This document shows positions 24,101 through 32,537 of a DNA stretch of 32,593 nucleotides, piece by piece. Numbering within the stretch: the stretch's first letter is position 1; the number at the start of each line of letters is the position of its first letter. The stretch spans positions 1 through 32,593 of the forward strand of contig CAVAWT010000017.1 of NCBI GenBank assembly GCA_963592435.1, in the 5' to 3' direction. Under the pieces are notes generated by a model. It saw only the letters and a list, made by a program, of their open reading frames with translations. It had not been told where the DNA came from and searched no databases. Source of the DNA: Phoenicibacter sp963592435. GTDB lineage: Bacteria > Actinomycetota > Coriobacteriia > Coriobacteriales > Eggerthellaceae. A program made the translations under genes and the position numbers.

Positions 24101-27100
24101 CCAAAATTGGATATTACAGCAACACAGCAGCACTTGTAACAAACGGAAATCAATTTGGAACAGCAACAAAAAATCCTGCTAGCGGATGCAAAAACGTCGG
24201 TGGCGCCTTCATAAACGACAAAGATACTTCAATAATTTCTGTTGCTAGCACATCTAACAGCCAAGTTAAATGGGTAAAAGCAGTCTGCAAAATACAGCGA
24301 ACTGACAATGCTATCTATTACGATTCTTTGAGTGCTGCGATAACAGGCGCGAATTCTGGAAGTGGTGGAGAGACAATTGAGATTTTCAAGTCTCACTCAA
24401 TGGCAGCCGCAGTTTCTGCGACAAAAGCAGTGACAATCAAAAATATCACAGATCCAAAAAACGATGCAGAGAACCCAAACGAGAATGGCTCGACTGATGC
24501 AGTCCCTGTCGTTACTTTTACGGCGGCTGGAAGAGTGACTGTTGGAGCGAACGTTGGCTTGGAAGGTGTCGTTTTTAATGGGAATTCAACAAACAGGACA
24601 TCGTCTGGTTTTCTCATAAATGCAGGATCGACTTTGACTATCGAAGATGGAGTGGATGGAGCGCTTGCAAAAACTGAAACAGTTTTGAAGAACTTTGTCA
24701 ACACGAGCACAACAAATGCCACAGCAGGTGGATTGTTTTTGGTGAATGGCACGGTTACTTTGACTAGCGGAACAATTTCTGGTTGCAAGGCGGCTGAAAG
24801 TTCAACTGGTTCTGACGGCGGCGGATCTGTTGCGTTTATTAATGCTGGCGGTCTTTTCACAATAGAGGGAGGCACCGTCAAGGAAAATGGAGTTTATAAA
24901 ACAGGTTATTCAAATCAGACTCCTTTTTATGGCAACGGTGGAACGATAACGATGACTGGTGGCACAGTCAGAGACAATAACGCTTGCATGGGCGGTTTTG
25001 CTATGCTACGCGCAACTTCAACGATAAATGTTTCTGGTGGCGAGATCACGTCAAACAGATCTGGCTCAGGAGGGGGAGCCATCGCTCTTTGTGCAAGCAC
25101 AAACACTCTCAATTTGAGCGGAGATGCAAAAATAACTAACAACTTCACAACGCAAGATGGAGCGGCGATAACACTTCGCAACACTTCCACGATAAACATC
25201 AGTGGATCTCCCCAGATAACAGGAAACACTTCGCTTGGAGGAGCAAATGTGGGAGCAGGAATTGAGACTGACGCCTACACCGCTGAAGCAAGCCAAGTCA
25301 TAAACATTTCTGGGAGTCCGATCATCAAAGACAATGGAAAGGTTGCAGCAGAAGGTGGAGCAATAACAACGAAAGCAAACATTAACCTTGGAAGTGCTGT
25401 CAGATTGCAGGTGAGCGATTTGGACGAAGGTGCAGAAATTGGTTATTACAACTCCGAGACATTATGCAACACGGGAGTTCAATTTGCTGTCGGAACGAAG
25501 AATGCTAACAAGATAACAAACTTAACAGCATCGTTTGTTAATGACAGAAATGAAAATTTGCAAGCTTTGAGCGGTGGGGGCACAAAAATTGTGTGGGGAA
25601 CTCCAACTTGTAAATTGATAACAGCCGATGCTGAATCGCACTATGCAACGCTGGACGGCGCAGTGACAGACGCCACAGCAGGGGCAACTGGAGAGAGCAT
25701 CGAAATCTATAAATCTCACACAGTTGCGACTTCGATCGACACAACAAACAAGCCTTTGACGATTAAAAACATAACAAAGCCACTTAATGATGGCGAAAAC
25801 CCAAATTTAAACGGATCGACCGACGCGACTCCCGTTGTAACATTTGGATCTGCGGTGCAACTCAAAGTTAACAGTGACATAGATTTAAAGGGTGTCGTTT
25901 TCGATGGTGCATCTTCTGCGAGAACAACACCACCAATCGTCGTTGCTGCGGCAAAAACTTTGACAGTTGAAAATGATGAGGCAAGTGAAGGCGACACGCT
26001 TGATCCAACAGAAACCATTCTACGCAATTTTGTCAACAATTCAACAACGAACGCAACTGCTGGCGGATTGTTTTACGTCAGCGGAACTGTGACGATGAAG
26101 TCAGGAACGGTCAGCGGATGTAAAGCTAATGGCAGTTCGTGGGCAGGAGGTGGTGCAGTTGCCACGATAAACAATGGATCGACGTTTAATTTCCAAGGCG
26201 GAACAGTCATGGCCTGTGGACAATACAGAAGCACTGGGATCTTCAACGATGGTCCTTTTGTCCTAAATGCAGGGACTTTTAATATGACTGGTGGCACGAT
26301 AAAAAACAACAACTCTACCACTGGTGGTGCTGTCGGCTGCAAGAGTGATGGGCAGACGTCTGGCAATTGTTACGTCTACATAACAGGTGGAGAGATTTCG
26401 AGCAACAGAGCTCTTTTGGATGGTGGAGCCGTTTTTTGTGGTCAAACGACAACTTGCAAAGTTGGAGGGGACGCTGTTATAAAAGATAATTTTGCAGCAG
26501 GGTCTTCTGGTGCAATTCATTTGCGATCATCAAGCACTTTAACTATTGAAGGAAGTCCGCAAATAACTGGTAACACAAGCACAAAAACGAGGGGAACTGT
26601 TGGTGGTGCGATCGAGGGTTTGTCTTACACAAATGAGGGAAGTGTGACAATTAGTGGCACTCCCACTATTAAAAACAATGGACAAGTGGCGGCTGAAGGA
26701 GGCGCAATCGCAACAAAGGCTAACATTAATTTGTCAGCGGCCACAAAGTTGAGCGTTGGGGATTTCGGGGAAAATGCAAATGTCGGATATTACAATTCGA
26801 ACACACTTTGCAACACTGGCGTTCAGTTTGCGACAGGTTCGAAAAATGCCTCAGAGATAAAGAATCTGACTGCCACCTTTTCTAATGACAGAAACTCTGA
26901 TCTCATGGCCTTGAGCGGGGGAGGAACGAAGATAGTTTGGGGAGTTGCAACTTGCAAACTTGTGAGAGCGACTGATGAAGCCCATTTTGCTAGTCTGGAT
27001 GTCGCAATAAGCGAAGCAACAGCAGGTGGAACAGGTGAAGTGATTGAGATTTATAAATCTCACACTGTGAGTGTTGCGATGGACACGACAAATAAGCCGT

Positions 27101-30100
27101 TGACAATCAAAAACATAACAGATCCTGTTAGTGATCAAGAGGATCCGTCGCTCAATGGGTCAGCTAATGCTCAGCCTGTTGTGACGTTTGCTGCAGCTGG
27201 AAAAATGACAGTTGCTAGTGACTGCACATTCCAAGGTGTTGTTTTTAACGGAAATACAACTGTCAGAACAGTTGCAGCAGTCACCGTCAGCGCAAATTAC
27301 ACTTTGTCAATTAAAGAAGGCGAAGATGGTCTCCATCCAGATGGGACTGTCTTGGACAAGACTCCGACGAAGTTTATGAATTTCTATAACTCCAGTTCAA
27401 ATGGCGGTTTTCTTTATGTAAATGGTACTGCAAACATGGAGGGCGGAACAATTTCTGGATGCAGAGCCTACAGTGCATCAGACGCTGGCGGAAATGGTGG
27501 TTCGGCAGCCTACATCTCTTCAACAGGAACCTTCAATTTGAGTGACGGAACTGTTGAGGGCAATGGAATTTTTCAGGCACAACCATATGGCATTGGTCCT
27601 TTTGCTTTGCCAGCTGGTGGAACATTTAACATGACTGGCGGAAAGATCATAAACAATTATGGCTCTCATGGCGGAGCGGTTTACACGGCAAATGCTAACG
27701 CTGTCATAAACATTTCAGCTGGCGAGCTCTCTGGTAATCAAGCTTATTATGACGGTGGAGCTGTTTATTTAGGGTTAGGCAAGCTAAACGTTAGTGGGGG
27801 TACTTTCAGCGATAATTATGCAAGACGTGGAGGTGGTGCTCTGAGCTTCAGGAGCTCATCTGTCATGACAATTTCAGGAAACCCTCAAATAACAGGAAAT
27901 AAGTGTCTGTGCGCCGATGCAACAACAAATGCGGGAGCAGCAATCGAGTCATTTGCCAGTGCTAACGAAGGAAAGCTCTATATTTCTGGAAGTCCCTACA
28001 TCCAAAACAACGGAAAGGTGACAGCTGCTGGAGGAGCAATTTCGACAACTGCAAACATTTTCTTGTCTTCTGTGGCAGACTTGATTGTCTCAGATCTGGA
28101 AGATGGCGCAAAAATTGGGTATTACAACTCGGGGAACCTTGGAAATGCTGGATATCAATTTGCAACTGGTTCAAAAAATGCGAAGGAGATCACTAACCTA
28201 ACAGTTTCTTTTGTTAACGATCGCAACTCCACATTAAAGGCTTTGAGTGGTGGTGGCACAAAAATTGTTTGGGGAATCCCTTCATGCAAACTTGTTTCGA
28301 CAGACAATGAATCGCATTATGCCACGCTAGATGCCGCAATAACAGATGCGACAGCTGATGCAACAGATGAACACATCGAGATTTATCGCTCGCACACAAT
28401 GACAGCAACAGCTGACACAACGAGCAAGAATTTGACGATTATGAACATAGTCGACCCAGCAAATGATGATGAAAATCCAACCTTGAATGGCTCAGCTGAT
28501 GTGCAACCTGTCGTTCATTTCTCAGACGGAACAACTAAAGGCAGGATTTTGGTTAACAGCGATATTGTTCTAAATGGAGTAATTTTTGATGGTGCGAAAG
28601 CTGATGGTACGTCAGTATCGAGAACAAATTCTGGCTTTTTAATCAATGCAGGTTATTCGCTAACAATAAATAACGGCGAGGCAGGAGAGCTTGATGCAAC
28701 AGAAACAGTCATAAAGAACTTTTACAACACAAGCACGACGTCGGCGACGAGTGGTGGTGGATTTGCCTTTGTTTATGGAACTTTGACACTTAACAGTGGG
28801 ACAATAACAGGATGTAATGCACTTGCTTCACAGTGGAGCGGTGGCGGTGCTGTTGCTGTTGTTTACACACCTGGAGTTTTTAACATAAATGGTGGGTTGA
28901 TTGACAACAATGGCTCTTATGGTGGAGGGACAGAGTATTGCAGAACACCAGTTTATGTTGTTGGTGGCAAAGTCAATATGACGGCAGGGCAGGTGAGCAA
29001 CAATAAAGCTCGCTCAGGTGGCTTCATTTTCGTTCCGGACACAACATCGCTCCCAGCTCCGCCAGCAGAATGTGTCGATGTTTCAGGAGGAGTCATCTGC
29101 AACAACTCTGCTAATTATGAAGGTGGTGCATTTTTTATTTGCAGGACAACAACACTTGTTCTTCGTGGAAACGCAATCGTTATGAACAATCATGCTGACA
29201 GGTATGGCTCTGCAGTTCTTCTTCGACTCGACACATCAGGCGTTCTTGTTAAAGACAACGCTGTCATAACAAAAAACACTTGTACCTATGCTGGAGCAAG
29301 CACGTGTGCGGGCGCAATCTCGACTCCAGGCAACGGGTATACTTGCAAAGTCACTGTTGAGGGAAATCCGATTATATATGACAACACCGATGGCGCGAGT
29401 CATCAAGCAAACATTAATTTAAATAAGTCAGCTGAGCTTAGTGTTGGCAACTTGGGACCTAGTGCTTTGATTGGTTATTGGTCAAACAACGGAACTCAAG
29501 CCAAGGGCGCAACTTTCGGAACAGGGCAGGCGCAAGCAAGCACATTGACTCATTTAAGCGCATTTGTAAATGACGTCTATCCAGCCTATCTTGGAAGTGC
29601 GGGAACAGGCACTGCTGTTGTGTGGCCAGCAGCGGAAAATGCCTATGTCAAGATGAAGGAAACAAGGACTATTAATGGGGAAGTCATGACGTTTACTCAT
29701 CCTTTTGCGACGATTGGTGAGGCTGTGGGGTGCGCTAATGATTTGTCTGCAGAAAACATGGTCGATGGTAAATTCACGATCGAGCTTTTGGCGGCGTCAA
29801 TGGATCAAGATGAATCTGTTAGCATAAACACAGGAGAGACAAAGCCACTTCTTATGACGACTGCGTCTTCGACTGCAACTGATGGTTATCCCTATCGCGG
29901 AACTGCAGGAACGCCGGCAATTGTCAAGCGAGCATATGATGGAGACAGCATGTTTGTCATCGAGGATGGAGATGACGCGACGCACACAAGTTTGACTTGC
30001 ACTGATGTCACAATAGATGGCAACAAGGCAAATTATTCCTGTGCAAGCAGAGGAGGTGCTTTTAGTGTCGCTCAAGGAAACGCATTAACGCTCGAAGGAG

Positions 30101-31050
30101 CTACTACTCTTCAAAACAACAAGTCGGCTGTTTCTGGTGGGGCACTTTATGCAAATGCTTCCAATGTCACGATCAAGGGTGACACAAAAATCCAATCGAA
30201 CACTGCTCCTGAATTTTCTGCTGTTGAAATTGACGGAGATATGTCTCTTTATTTAGAGGGAAATGCAACAATTTCAGAAAATGTCAACACTTCCGATGTT
30301 TCAACTGGTGCTGTCGGAAGAGATGACGCTTCTTCGATGCTCGTTTTGAGTGGCAACCTAACGATTTATGACAACAAGAGTTCTGACGACAAGCAACAAA
30401 ATGTGTTCGATGACACAGCGCTAAACGATGGAACTTTCATAAAAATTGCAGATGCTGGAATATCAGAAGATTCGAAGATCGGCGTATGGTCTGAAAATAA
30501 CTACATTGCAACAAACACATTTGCACGAACAGAGAATGCAAGCTCAGAGGAAGTGGAAAACTTGAGTTGCTTTGTAAATGACAAAATTTCATGCTTAATA
30601 GGTTATGCTGGAGATGATAATCGGGTCATTTGGTCCTCGTTTGAGCCAGTGACTTTGAAAAAGACCTTGAGTGATTCGCAGGAAGATGACGTTTGGTTTG
30701 TTGTGCAGATCGAAAATGTTGAAACTAACGAAGTCTATCGTCAGGCTATTCGTGTCGAAAAAGGCACGACTTCTGGCGAGGCGACTGTTTTATTGAGGTC
30801 AGGCGTGACCTATGCTTTTGATAATGTGCAGGAGCAAGGCACTTGGCGTTTTTCCCACGATGCGACGACTCCGAGCGGTTTTGCAACAACAGACGTTTGG
30901 ACAGAAGTTGCAGGTTCAGTCGGGACACTCAAAATCATGCCTCCTGATGACGAGGATTACGAGAGGCTCTTGACACTTTCAACGACATCAACAAATGATG
31001 AGTATGTCAGCGACACACGCTCGGTTGTCAACACGATCAAGGTGAACTGA
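21199..31050 (+). CDS. Giant secreted beta-helix repeat protein (putative adhesin)
   Basis: About 3283 residues. A signal peptide is clear (MKKISKQFLAILLSITLVFS), followed by an acidic S/T/E/N-rich linker to about residue 128. Then six homologous modules of 441-456 residues begin at conserved CK(I/L) cysteines at about residues 130, 586, 1030, 1471, 1919 and 2363, with a divergent shorter module from about 2815. Each opens with a segment like IEIFKSHT...LTIKNI and DENP...NGS, then rows of GG-A-(I/V) and (S/G)GN repeats typical of right-handed beta-helix, Pmp-like proteins, and ends in KIVWG-type sequence. The last 130 residues (VTLKKTLSDSQEDDVWFVVQ) resemble a separate C-terminal beta domain. 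No LPxTG motif or C-terminal membrane segment is seen. I start at ATG 21199; ATG 21211 is also possible. It is probably a surface adhesin; its ligand is unknown. Confidence 0.88.
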   Translation: MSYKMKKISKQFLAILLSITLVFSCDPLTNATATNSSSNISADQTAQSDTKSGDSLSEEQSVSAEETVKGENPSDDAGEQEATTNENEANDGGKISTSSDDVKLAATLKADGLVGDEGSSENAVSETNTCKIVRGSETLFFDTLAEAVAGSEDGEEIEIFKSHTLSSEIDSTGKNLTIKNITDPASDDENPTKNGSADETPVVTFEAGASFSVNSNVSLSGVFFEGTSAERSKPFASVESGFVLTVDDGVAGTLEATNTEIKNFNVTQAGTSGGAFCVRGSVIFNSGTVSNCHSKVGEGGAVAFVDGGVFTINGGTISGNGDETGVSGSGVFSCKAATLNVLGGTISGNSGVKGGVIYSQGLSNTILISGGEIKNNSSSQGGGAIYSEGGVLSVSGGTICDNSTSEKGGAVYAESGTLTIAGGTISGNFATSGGGAIAFASANVEVSGGSISGNACTATGDTASAGAAVEHTSSSDAGTLTLSGSPVIYGNGMVASKETKDAIVTKANVNLTNASHFLVGELAQGAKVGFYNEGTLCDGGVQFAVADSGDASTTKFLSNTFSNDKNQQYAATAGDGAVIKWTEPVCKILREGEAVYYESLTKAIEGALTGETIEILKSHTVTAVMDTKDKDLTIQNVNNPLNDAEDPNKNGSDDATPVVTFGAAAKIAVNSNVSLVGVVFDGTGTNTRVIPGATVAAGYTLNISDGVAGTIAATSTVIKDFYNNNTGGNTTTGGGFVAVYGIVNMDGGTISGCKAYSYQFSKGGGSVASLLSANAQFNLSGGTLTENGTGAIDSAWGNSTITLWAGTFTMTGGTVSKNSVRTGGCVGVPDNCNTTVNLLGGEILENTSSGQGGAVYFGPKGTSTINIGGDVKIKGNTATIGSAVCGYAGTAGKVTFNISGTPEISGNTGKTNGVTGAALEGSSYGDNIVMNISGSPVIYGNKNSSNAAADINPGTVAKLQIGDMGENAKIGYYSNTAALVTNGNQFGTATKNPASGCKNVGGAFINDKDTSIISVASTSNSQVKWVKAVCKIQRTDNAIYYDSLSAAITGANSGSGGETIEIFKSHSMAAAVSATKAVTIKNITDPKNDAENPNENGSTDAVPVVTFTAAGRVTVGANVGLEGVVFNGNSTNRTSSGFLINAGSTLTIEDGVDGALAKTETVLKNFVNTSTTNATAGGLFLVNGTVTLTSGTISGCKAAESSTGSDGGGSVAFINAGGLFTIEGGTVKENGVYKTGYSNQTPFYGNGGTITMTGGTVRDNNACMGGFAMLRATSTINVSGGEITSNRSGSGGGAIALCASTNTLNLSGDAKITNNFTTQDGAAITLRNTSTINISGSPQITGNTSLGGANVGAGIETDAYTAEASQVINISGSPIIKDNGKVAAEGGAITTKANINLGSAVRLQVSDLDEGAEIGYYNSETLCNTGVQFAVGTKNANKITNLTASFVNDRNENLQALSGGGTKIVWGTPTCKLITADAESHYATLDGAVTDATAGATGESIEIYKSHTVATSIDTTNKPLTIKNITKPLNDGENPNLNGSTDATPVVTFGSAVQLKVNSDIDLKGVVFDGASSARTTPPIVVAAAKTLTVENDEASEGDTLDPTETILRNFVNNSTTNATAGGLFYVSGTVTMKSGTVSGCKANGSSWAGGGAVATINNGSTFNFQGGTVMACGQYRSTGIFNDGPFVLNAGTFNMTGGTIKNNNSTTGGAVGCKSDGQTSGNCYVYITGGEISSNRALLDGGAVFCGQTTTCKVGGDAVIKDNFAAGSSGAIHLRSSSTLTIEGSPQITGNTSTKTRGTVGGAIEGLSYTNEGSVTISGTPTIKNNGQVAAEGGAIATKANINLSAATKLSVGDFGENANVGYYNSNTLCNTGVQFATGSKNASEIKNLTATFSNDRNSDLMALSGGGTKIVWGVATCKLVRATDEAHFASLDVAISEATAGGTGEVIEIYKSHTVSVAMDTTNKPLTIKNITDPVSDQEDPSLNGSANAQPVVTFAAAGKMTVASDCTFQGVVFNGNTTVRTVAAVTVSANYTLSIKEGEDGLHPDGTVLDKTPTKFMNFYNSSSNGGFLYVNGTANMEGGTISGCRAYSASDAGGNGGSAAYISSTGTFNLSDGTVEGNGIFQAQPYGIGPFALPAGGTFNMTGGKIINNYGSHGGAVYTANANAVINISAGELSGNQAYYDGGAVYLGLGKLNVSGGTFSDNYARRGGGALSFRSSSVMTISGNPQITGNKCLCADATTNAGAAIESFASANEGKLYISGSPYIQNNGKVTAAGGAISTTANIFLSSVADLIVSDLEDGAKIGYYNSGNLGNAGYQFATGSKNAKEITNLTVSFVNDRNSTLKALSGGGTKIVWGIPSCKLVSTDNESHYATLDAAITDATADATDEHIEIYRSHTMTATADTTSKNLTIMNIVDPANDDENPTLNGSADVQPVVHFSDGTTKGRILVNSDIVLNGVIFDGAKADGTSVSRTNSGFLINAGYSLTINNGEAGELDATETVIKNFYNTSTTSATSGGGFAFVYGTLTLNSGTITGCNALASQWSGGGAVAVVYTPGVFNINGGLIDNNGSYGGGTEYCRTPVYVVGGKVNMTAGQVSNNKARSGGFIFVPDTTSLPAPPAECVDVSGGVICNNSANYEGGAFFICRTTTLVLRGNAIVMNNHADRYGSAVLLRLDTSGVLVKDNAVITKNTCTYAGASTCAGAISTPGNGYTCKVTVEGNPIIYDNTDGASHQANINLNKSAELSVGNLGPSALIGYWSNNGTQAKGATFGTGQAQASTLTHLSAFVNDVYPAYLGSAGTGTAVVWPAAENAYVKMKETRTINGEVMTFTHPFATIGEAVGCANDLSAENMVDGKFTIELLAASMDQDESVSINTGETKPLLMTTASSTATDGYPYRGTAGTPAIVKRAYDGDSMFVIEDGDDATHTSLTCTDVTIDGNKANYSCASRGGAFSVAQGNALTLEGATTLQNNKSAVSGGALYANASNVTIKGDTKIQSNTAPEFSAVEIDGDMSLYLEGNATISENVNTSDVSTGAVGRDDASSMLVLSGNLTIYDNKSSDDKQQNVFDDTALNDGTFIKIADAGISEDSKIGVWSENNYIATNTFARTENASSEEVENLSCFVNDKISCLIGYAGDDNRVIWSSFEPVTLKKTLSDSQEDDVWFVVQIENVETNEVYRQAIRVEKGTTSGEATVLLRSGVTYAFDNVQEQGTWRFSHDATTPSGFATTDVWTEVAGSVGTLKIMPPDDEDYERLLTLSTTSTNDEYVSDTRSVVNTIKVN
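21586..29640 (+). repeat. Six tandem modules of about 1.34 kb in the giant gene
   Basis: Module starts, taken at the CK(I/L) cysteine codon, are 21586, 22954, 24286, 25609, 26953 and 28285, with the divergent seventh from about 29641. Periods are 1368, 1332, 1323, 1344, 1332 and about 1356 bases. Modules 4-6 share the longest identical stretches by eye (for example FVNDRN and ALSGGGTKIVWG), suggesting the most recent duplications. Confidence 0.8.
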
Positions 31051-31068
31051 TTTTTTTTGTGGTAACCT

Positions 31069-31123
31069 ATGGCTGCCATGCCCCTAAATTTGATCTTTTC
31101 CCAGCGTAGGGGATGGCTGCCAT
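31069..31123 (+). repeat. ATGGCWGCCAT module 3
   Basis: Exact palindromes at 31069-31079 and 31113-31123, spaced 44 bases, with the core TTTTCCCAGCGTAGGGG. It lies 18 bases after the stop of the giant gene, in the same direction as modules 1 and 2. The stretch 31051-31274 holds this module, module 4 and about 95 bases in which I see nothing. Confidence 0.8.
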
Positions 31124-31217
31124 GGGTTGTCGAAGCTAGCTGTCGAAAGAGGTTTCGCGGATAGCAAGCACGACGGTTTCTTAGGCTTTTAAAGACTTCT
31201 ACGGATGTGAAAACTCT

Positions 31218-31271
31218 ATGGCAGCCATGCCGAAAAAGTTGCTTTTTCCCTGCGTAGGGGATGGCTGCCAT
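31218..31271 (+). repeat. ATGGCWGCCAT module 4
   Basis: ATGGCAGCCAT at 31218-31228 and ATGGCTGCCAT at 31261-31271, spaced 43 bases, with the hairpin GAAAAAG-TTG-CTTTTTC and core TTTTTCCCTGCGTAGGGG. It ends 3 bases from the stop codon of the convergent glycosyltransferase gene. Confidence 0.8.
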
Positions 31272-31274
31272 GGC

Positions 31275-32483
31275 TTACGATAGGAGCTTGGAATAGACTT
31301 GGTCAATGAGTTTATTGGTAAAGATGTCTTGCGAGAAGTTGTTGTAGGTTTCTTTTGATATGAGTTCTCTGTCGAAAGAGACTCGCCCAACGATAACTTT
31401 CTTGACGCAGTTTGCTAATTCCTCATAATTTTCTTGCTCAAAAAATAGCCCCGTTGCTGGCTTAACAATGTCAAGGAGACCTCCCGATTTCGATGCGATA
31501 ATTGGCGCTCCACATGCACCTGCCTCAATTGCGACGAGCCCAAATGGCTCGTTTCTCGAAGGAACCAATGATGCGTCTGCAATGCTATAGAGCTGACGCA
31601 ATTTGTCATGTGGCTGGTTGTGCACAAAATATGTGTTTTTTAGGTCTAGTTTTTCCTTTAGTTTCGTCATATCTTCAAAGAGCTCTCCATCGCCAGCCAG
31701 AATTGTTGCTGTGTCGTCTCTGTCATAGAGAGCGTTTGCCTTTAAGAGAACGTCTATGCCTTTGAAATGGGCGAACTTGCCAGCGAAAGAGATGACGTGT
31801 TCGTATTTTTCATTTATTGAATAAGGACGAAGAACGTCTTTCCTGTTTGCATTTGTTGGATAAAAGATATCGGAGTTGTAACCATTTGTTATGAGGTAAA
31901 ATTTCTCTTTATATTGTGGAAGAACTGCCTCTAGCTGTTCAAAATTTCCTTTGCTAATTGAAATAATTGCATCGCACTTCTGAGCAACATTCATGCCATA
32001 GTTAGCCAACTTTGGTGAATTTTGAATCCCCATCAAGTCAGTGCCGTGCGAGGTCACAACAACGGGCAGTCTGAACTCTGCGCAAACGTCAGCAAGAATC
32101 CAGATGTGACCACAATGCAGAATGTCGGGCTTGAAGCTTTGTATTTCGTTTTTTATGGTAGATCTAAATGCGGAAGCATAAGTATCCAGCTCGTTATTTG
32201 TCATTTCTTCGAAAGTAAATGTTGACCGCGGGTGGGTGGTGAAGCAAGGAAAATTGAATGGCAGGGCAGTTTTAGAGCTTGGTGTCGTTTCTGTCGATTG
32301 GTCTGTATTCGTAAAATAGACGGGGGAAGTTTTGAAGGCATATCTTTCATTTATGGGCTGGTTTTCAGGAAATACAGCGCTGACTTCATGACCTAATTTG
32401 ATAAGTGAATTGGCGATGTTGGCAGTATAAACTCCACTCCCACTTCCTGTCAGTGGAAAGTGATTGACAAGCAAAATCCTCAT
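31275..32483 (-). CDS. GT4-family glycosyltransferase
   Basis: A 402-residue retaining glycosyltransferase of the GT4/GT-B kind. The N-terminal domain opens MRILLVNHFPLTGSGSGVYT with the glycine-rich acceptor-side loop, and PDILHCGHIWILADVCAEFR and TSHGTDLMG follow. The donor domain shows ITNGYNSDIFYP, SFAGKFAHFKGIDVLLKA, the ILAGDGEL strand and the EPFGLVAIE motif (E-x7-E, nucleotide-sugar binding), then ASKSGGLLDIV. There is no membrane segment, so it is cytoplasmic or peripheral. The start is ATG 32483, preceded by AAGGGGG; the frame runs 29 codons further upstream through a repeat module, which is not coding. The substrate is unknown. Being next to the giant secreted protein, it may act in its glycosylation or in envelope glycan synthesis, which is inference. 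Confidence 0.9.
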   Translation of the reverse strand: MRILLVNHFPLTGSGSGVYTANIANSLIKLGHEVSAVFPENQPINERYAFKTSPVYFTNTDQSTETTPSSKTALPFNFPCFTTHPRSTFTFEEMTNNELDTYASAFRSTIKNEIQSFKPDILHCGHIWILADVCAEFRLPVVVTSHGTDLMGIQNSPKLANYGMNVAQKCDAIISISKGNFEQLEAVLPQYKEKFYLITNGYNSDIFYPTNANRKDVLRPYSINEKYEHVISFAGKFAHFKGIDVLLKANALYDRDDTATILAGDGELFEDMTKLKEKLDLKNTYFVHNQPHDKLRQLYSIADASLVPSRNEPFGLVAIEAGACGAPIIASKSGGLLDIVKPATGLFFEQENYEELANCVKKVIVGRVSFDRELISKETYNNFSQDIFTNKLIDQVYSKLLS

Positions 32484-32516
32484 GAAAATCCCCCTTGGAC
32501 GAGTTCTTACGAAGCT

Positions 32517-32525
32517 ATTATACCA
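32517..32525 (-). promoter_or_regulatory. Extended -10 promoter of the glycosyltransferase gene
   Basis: On the minus strand TGG-TATAAT is a consensus extended -10, 34 bases before the ATG. The -35 position falls on the palindrome of module 5 (32538-32548) and has no TTGACA match, so recognition would depend on the extended -10. Confidence 0.6.
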
Positions 32526-32537
32526 CGACCCTACCCC

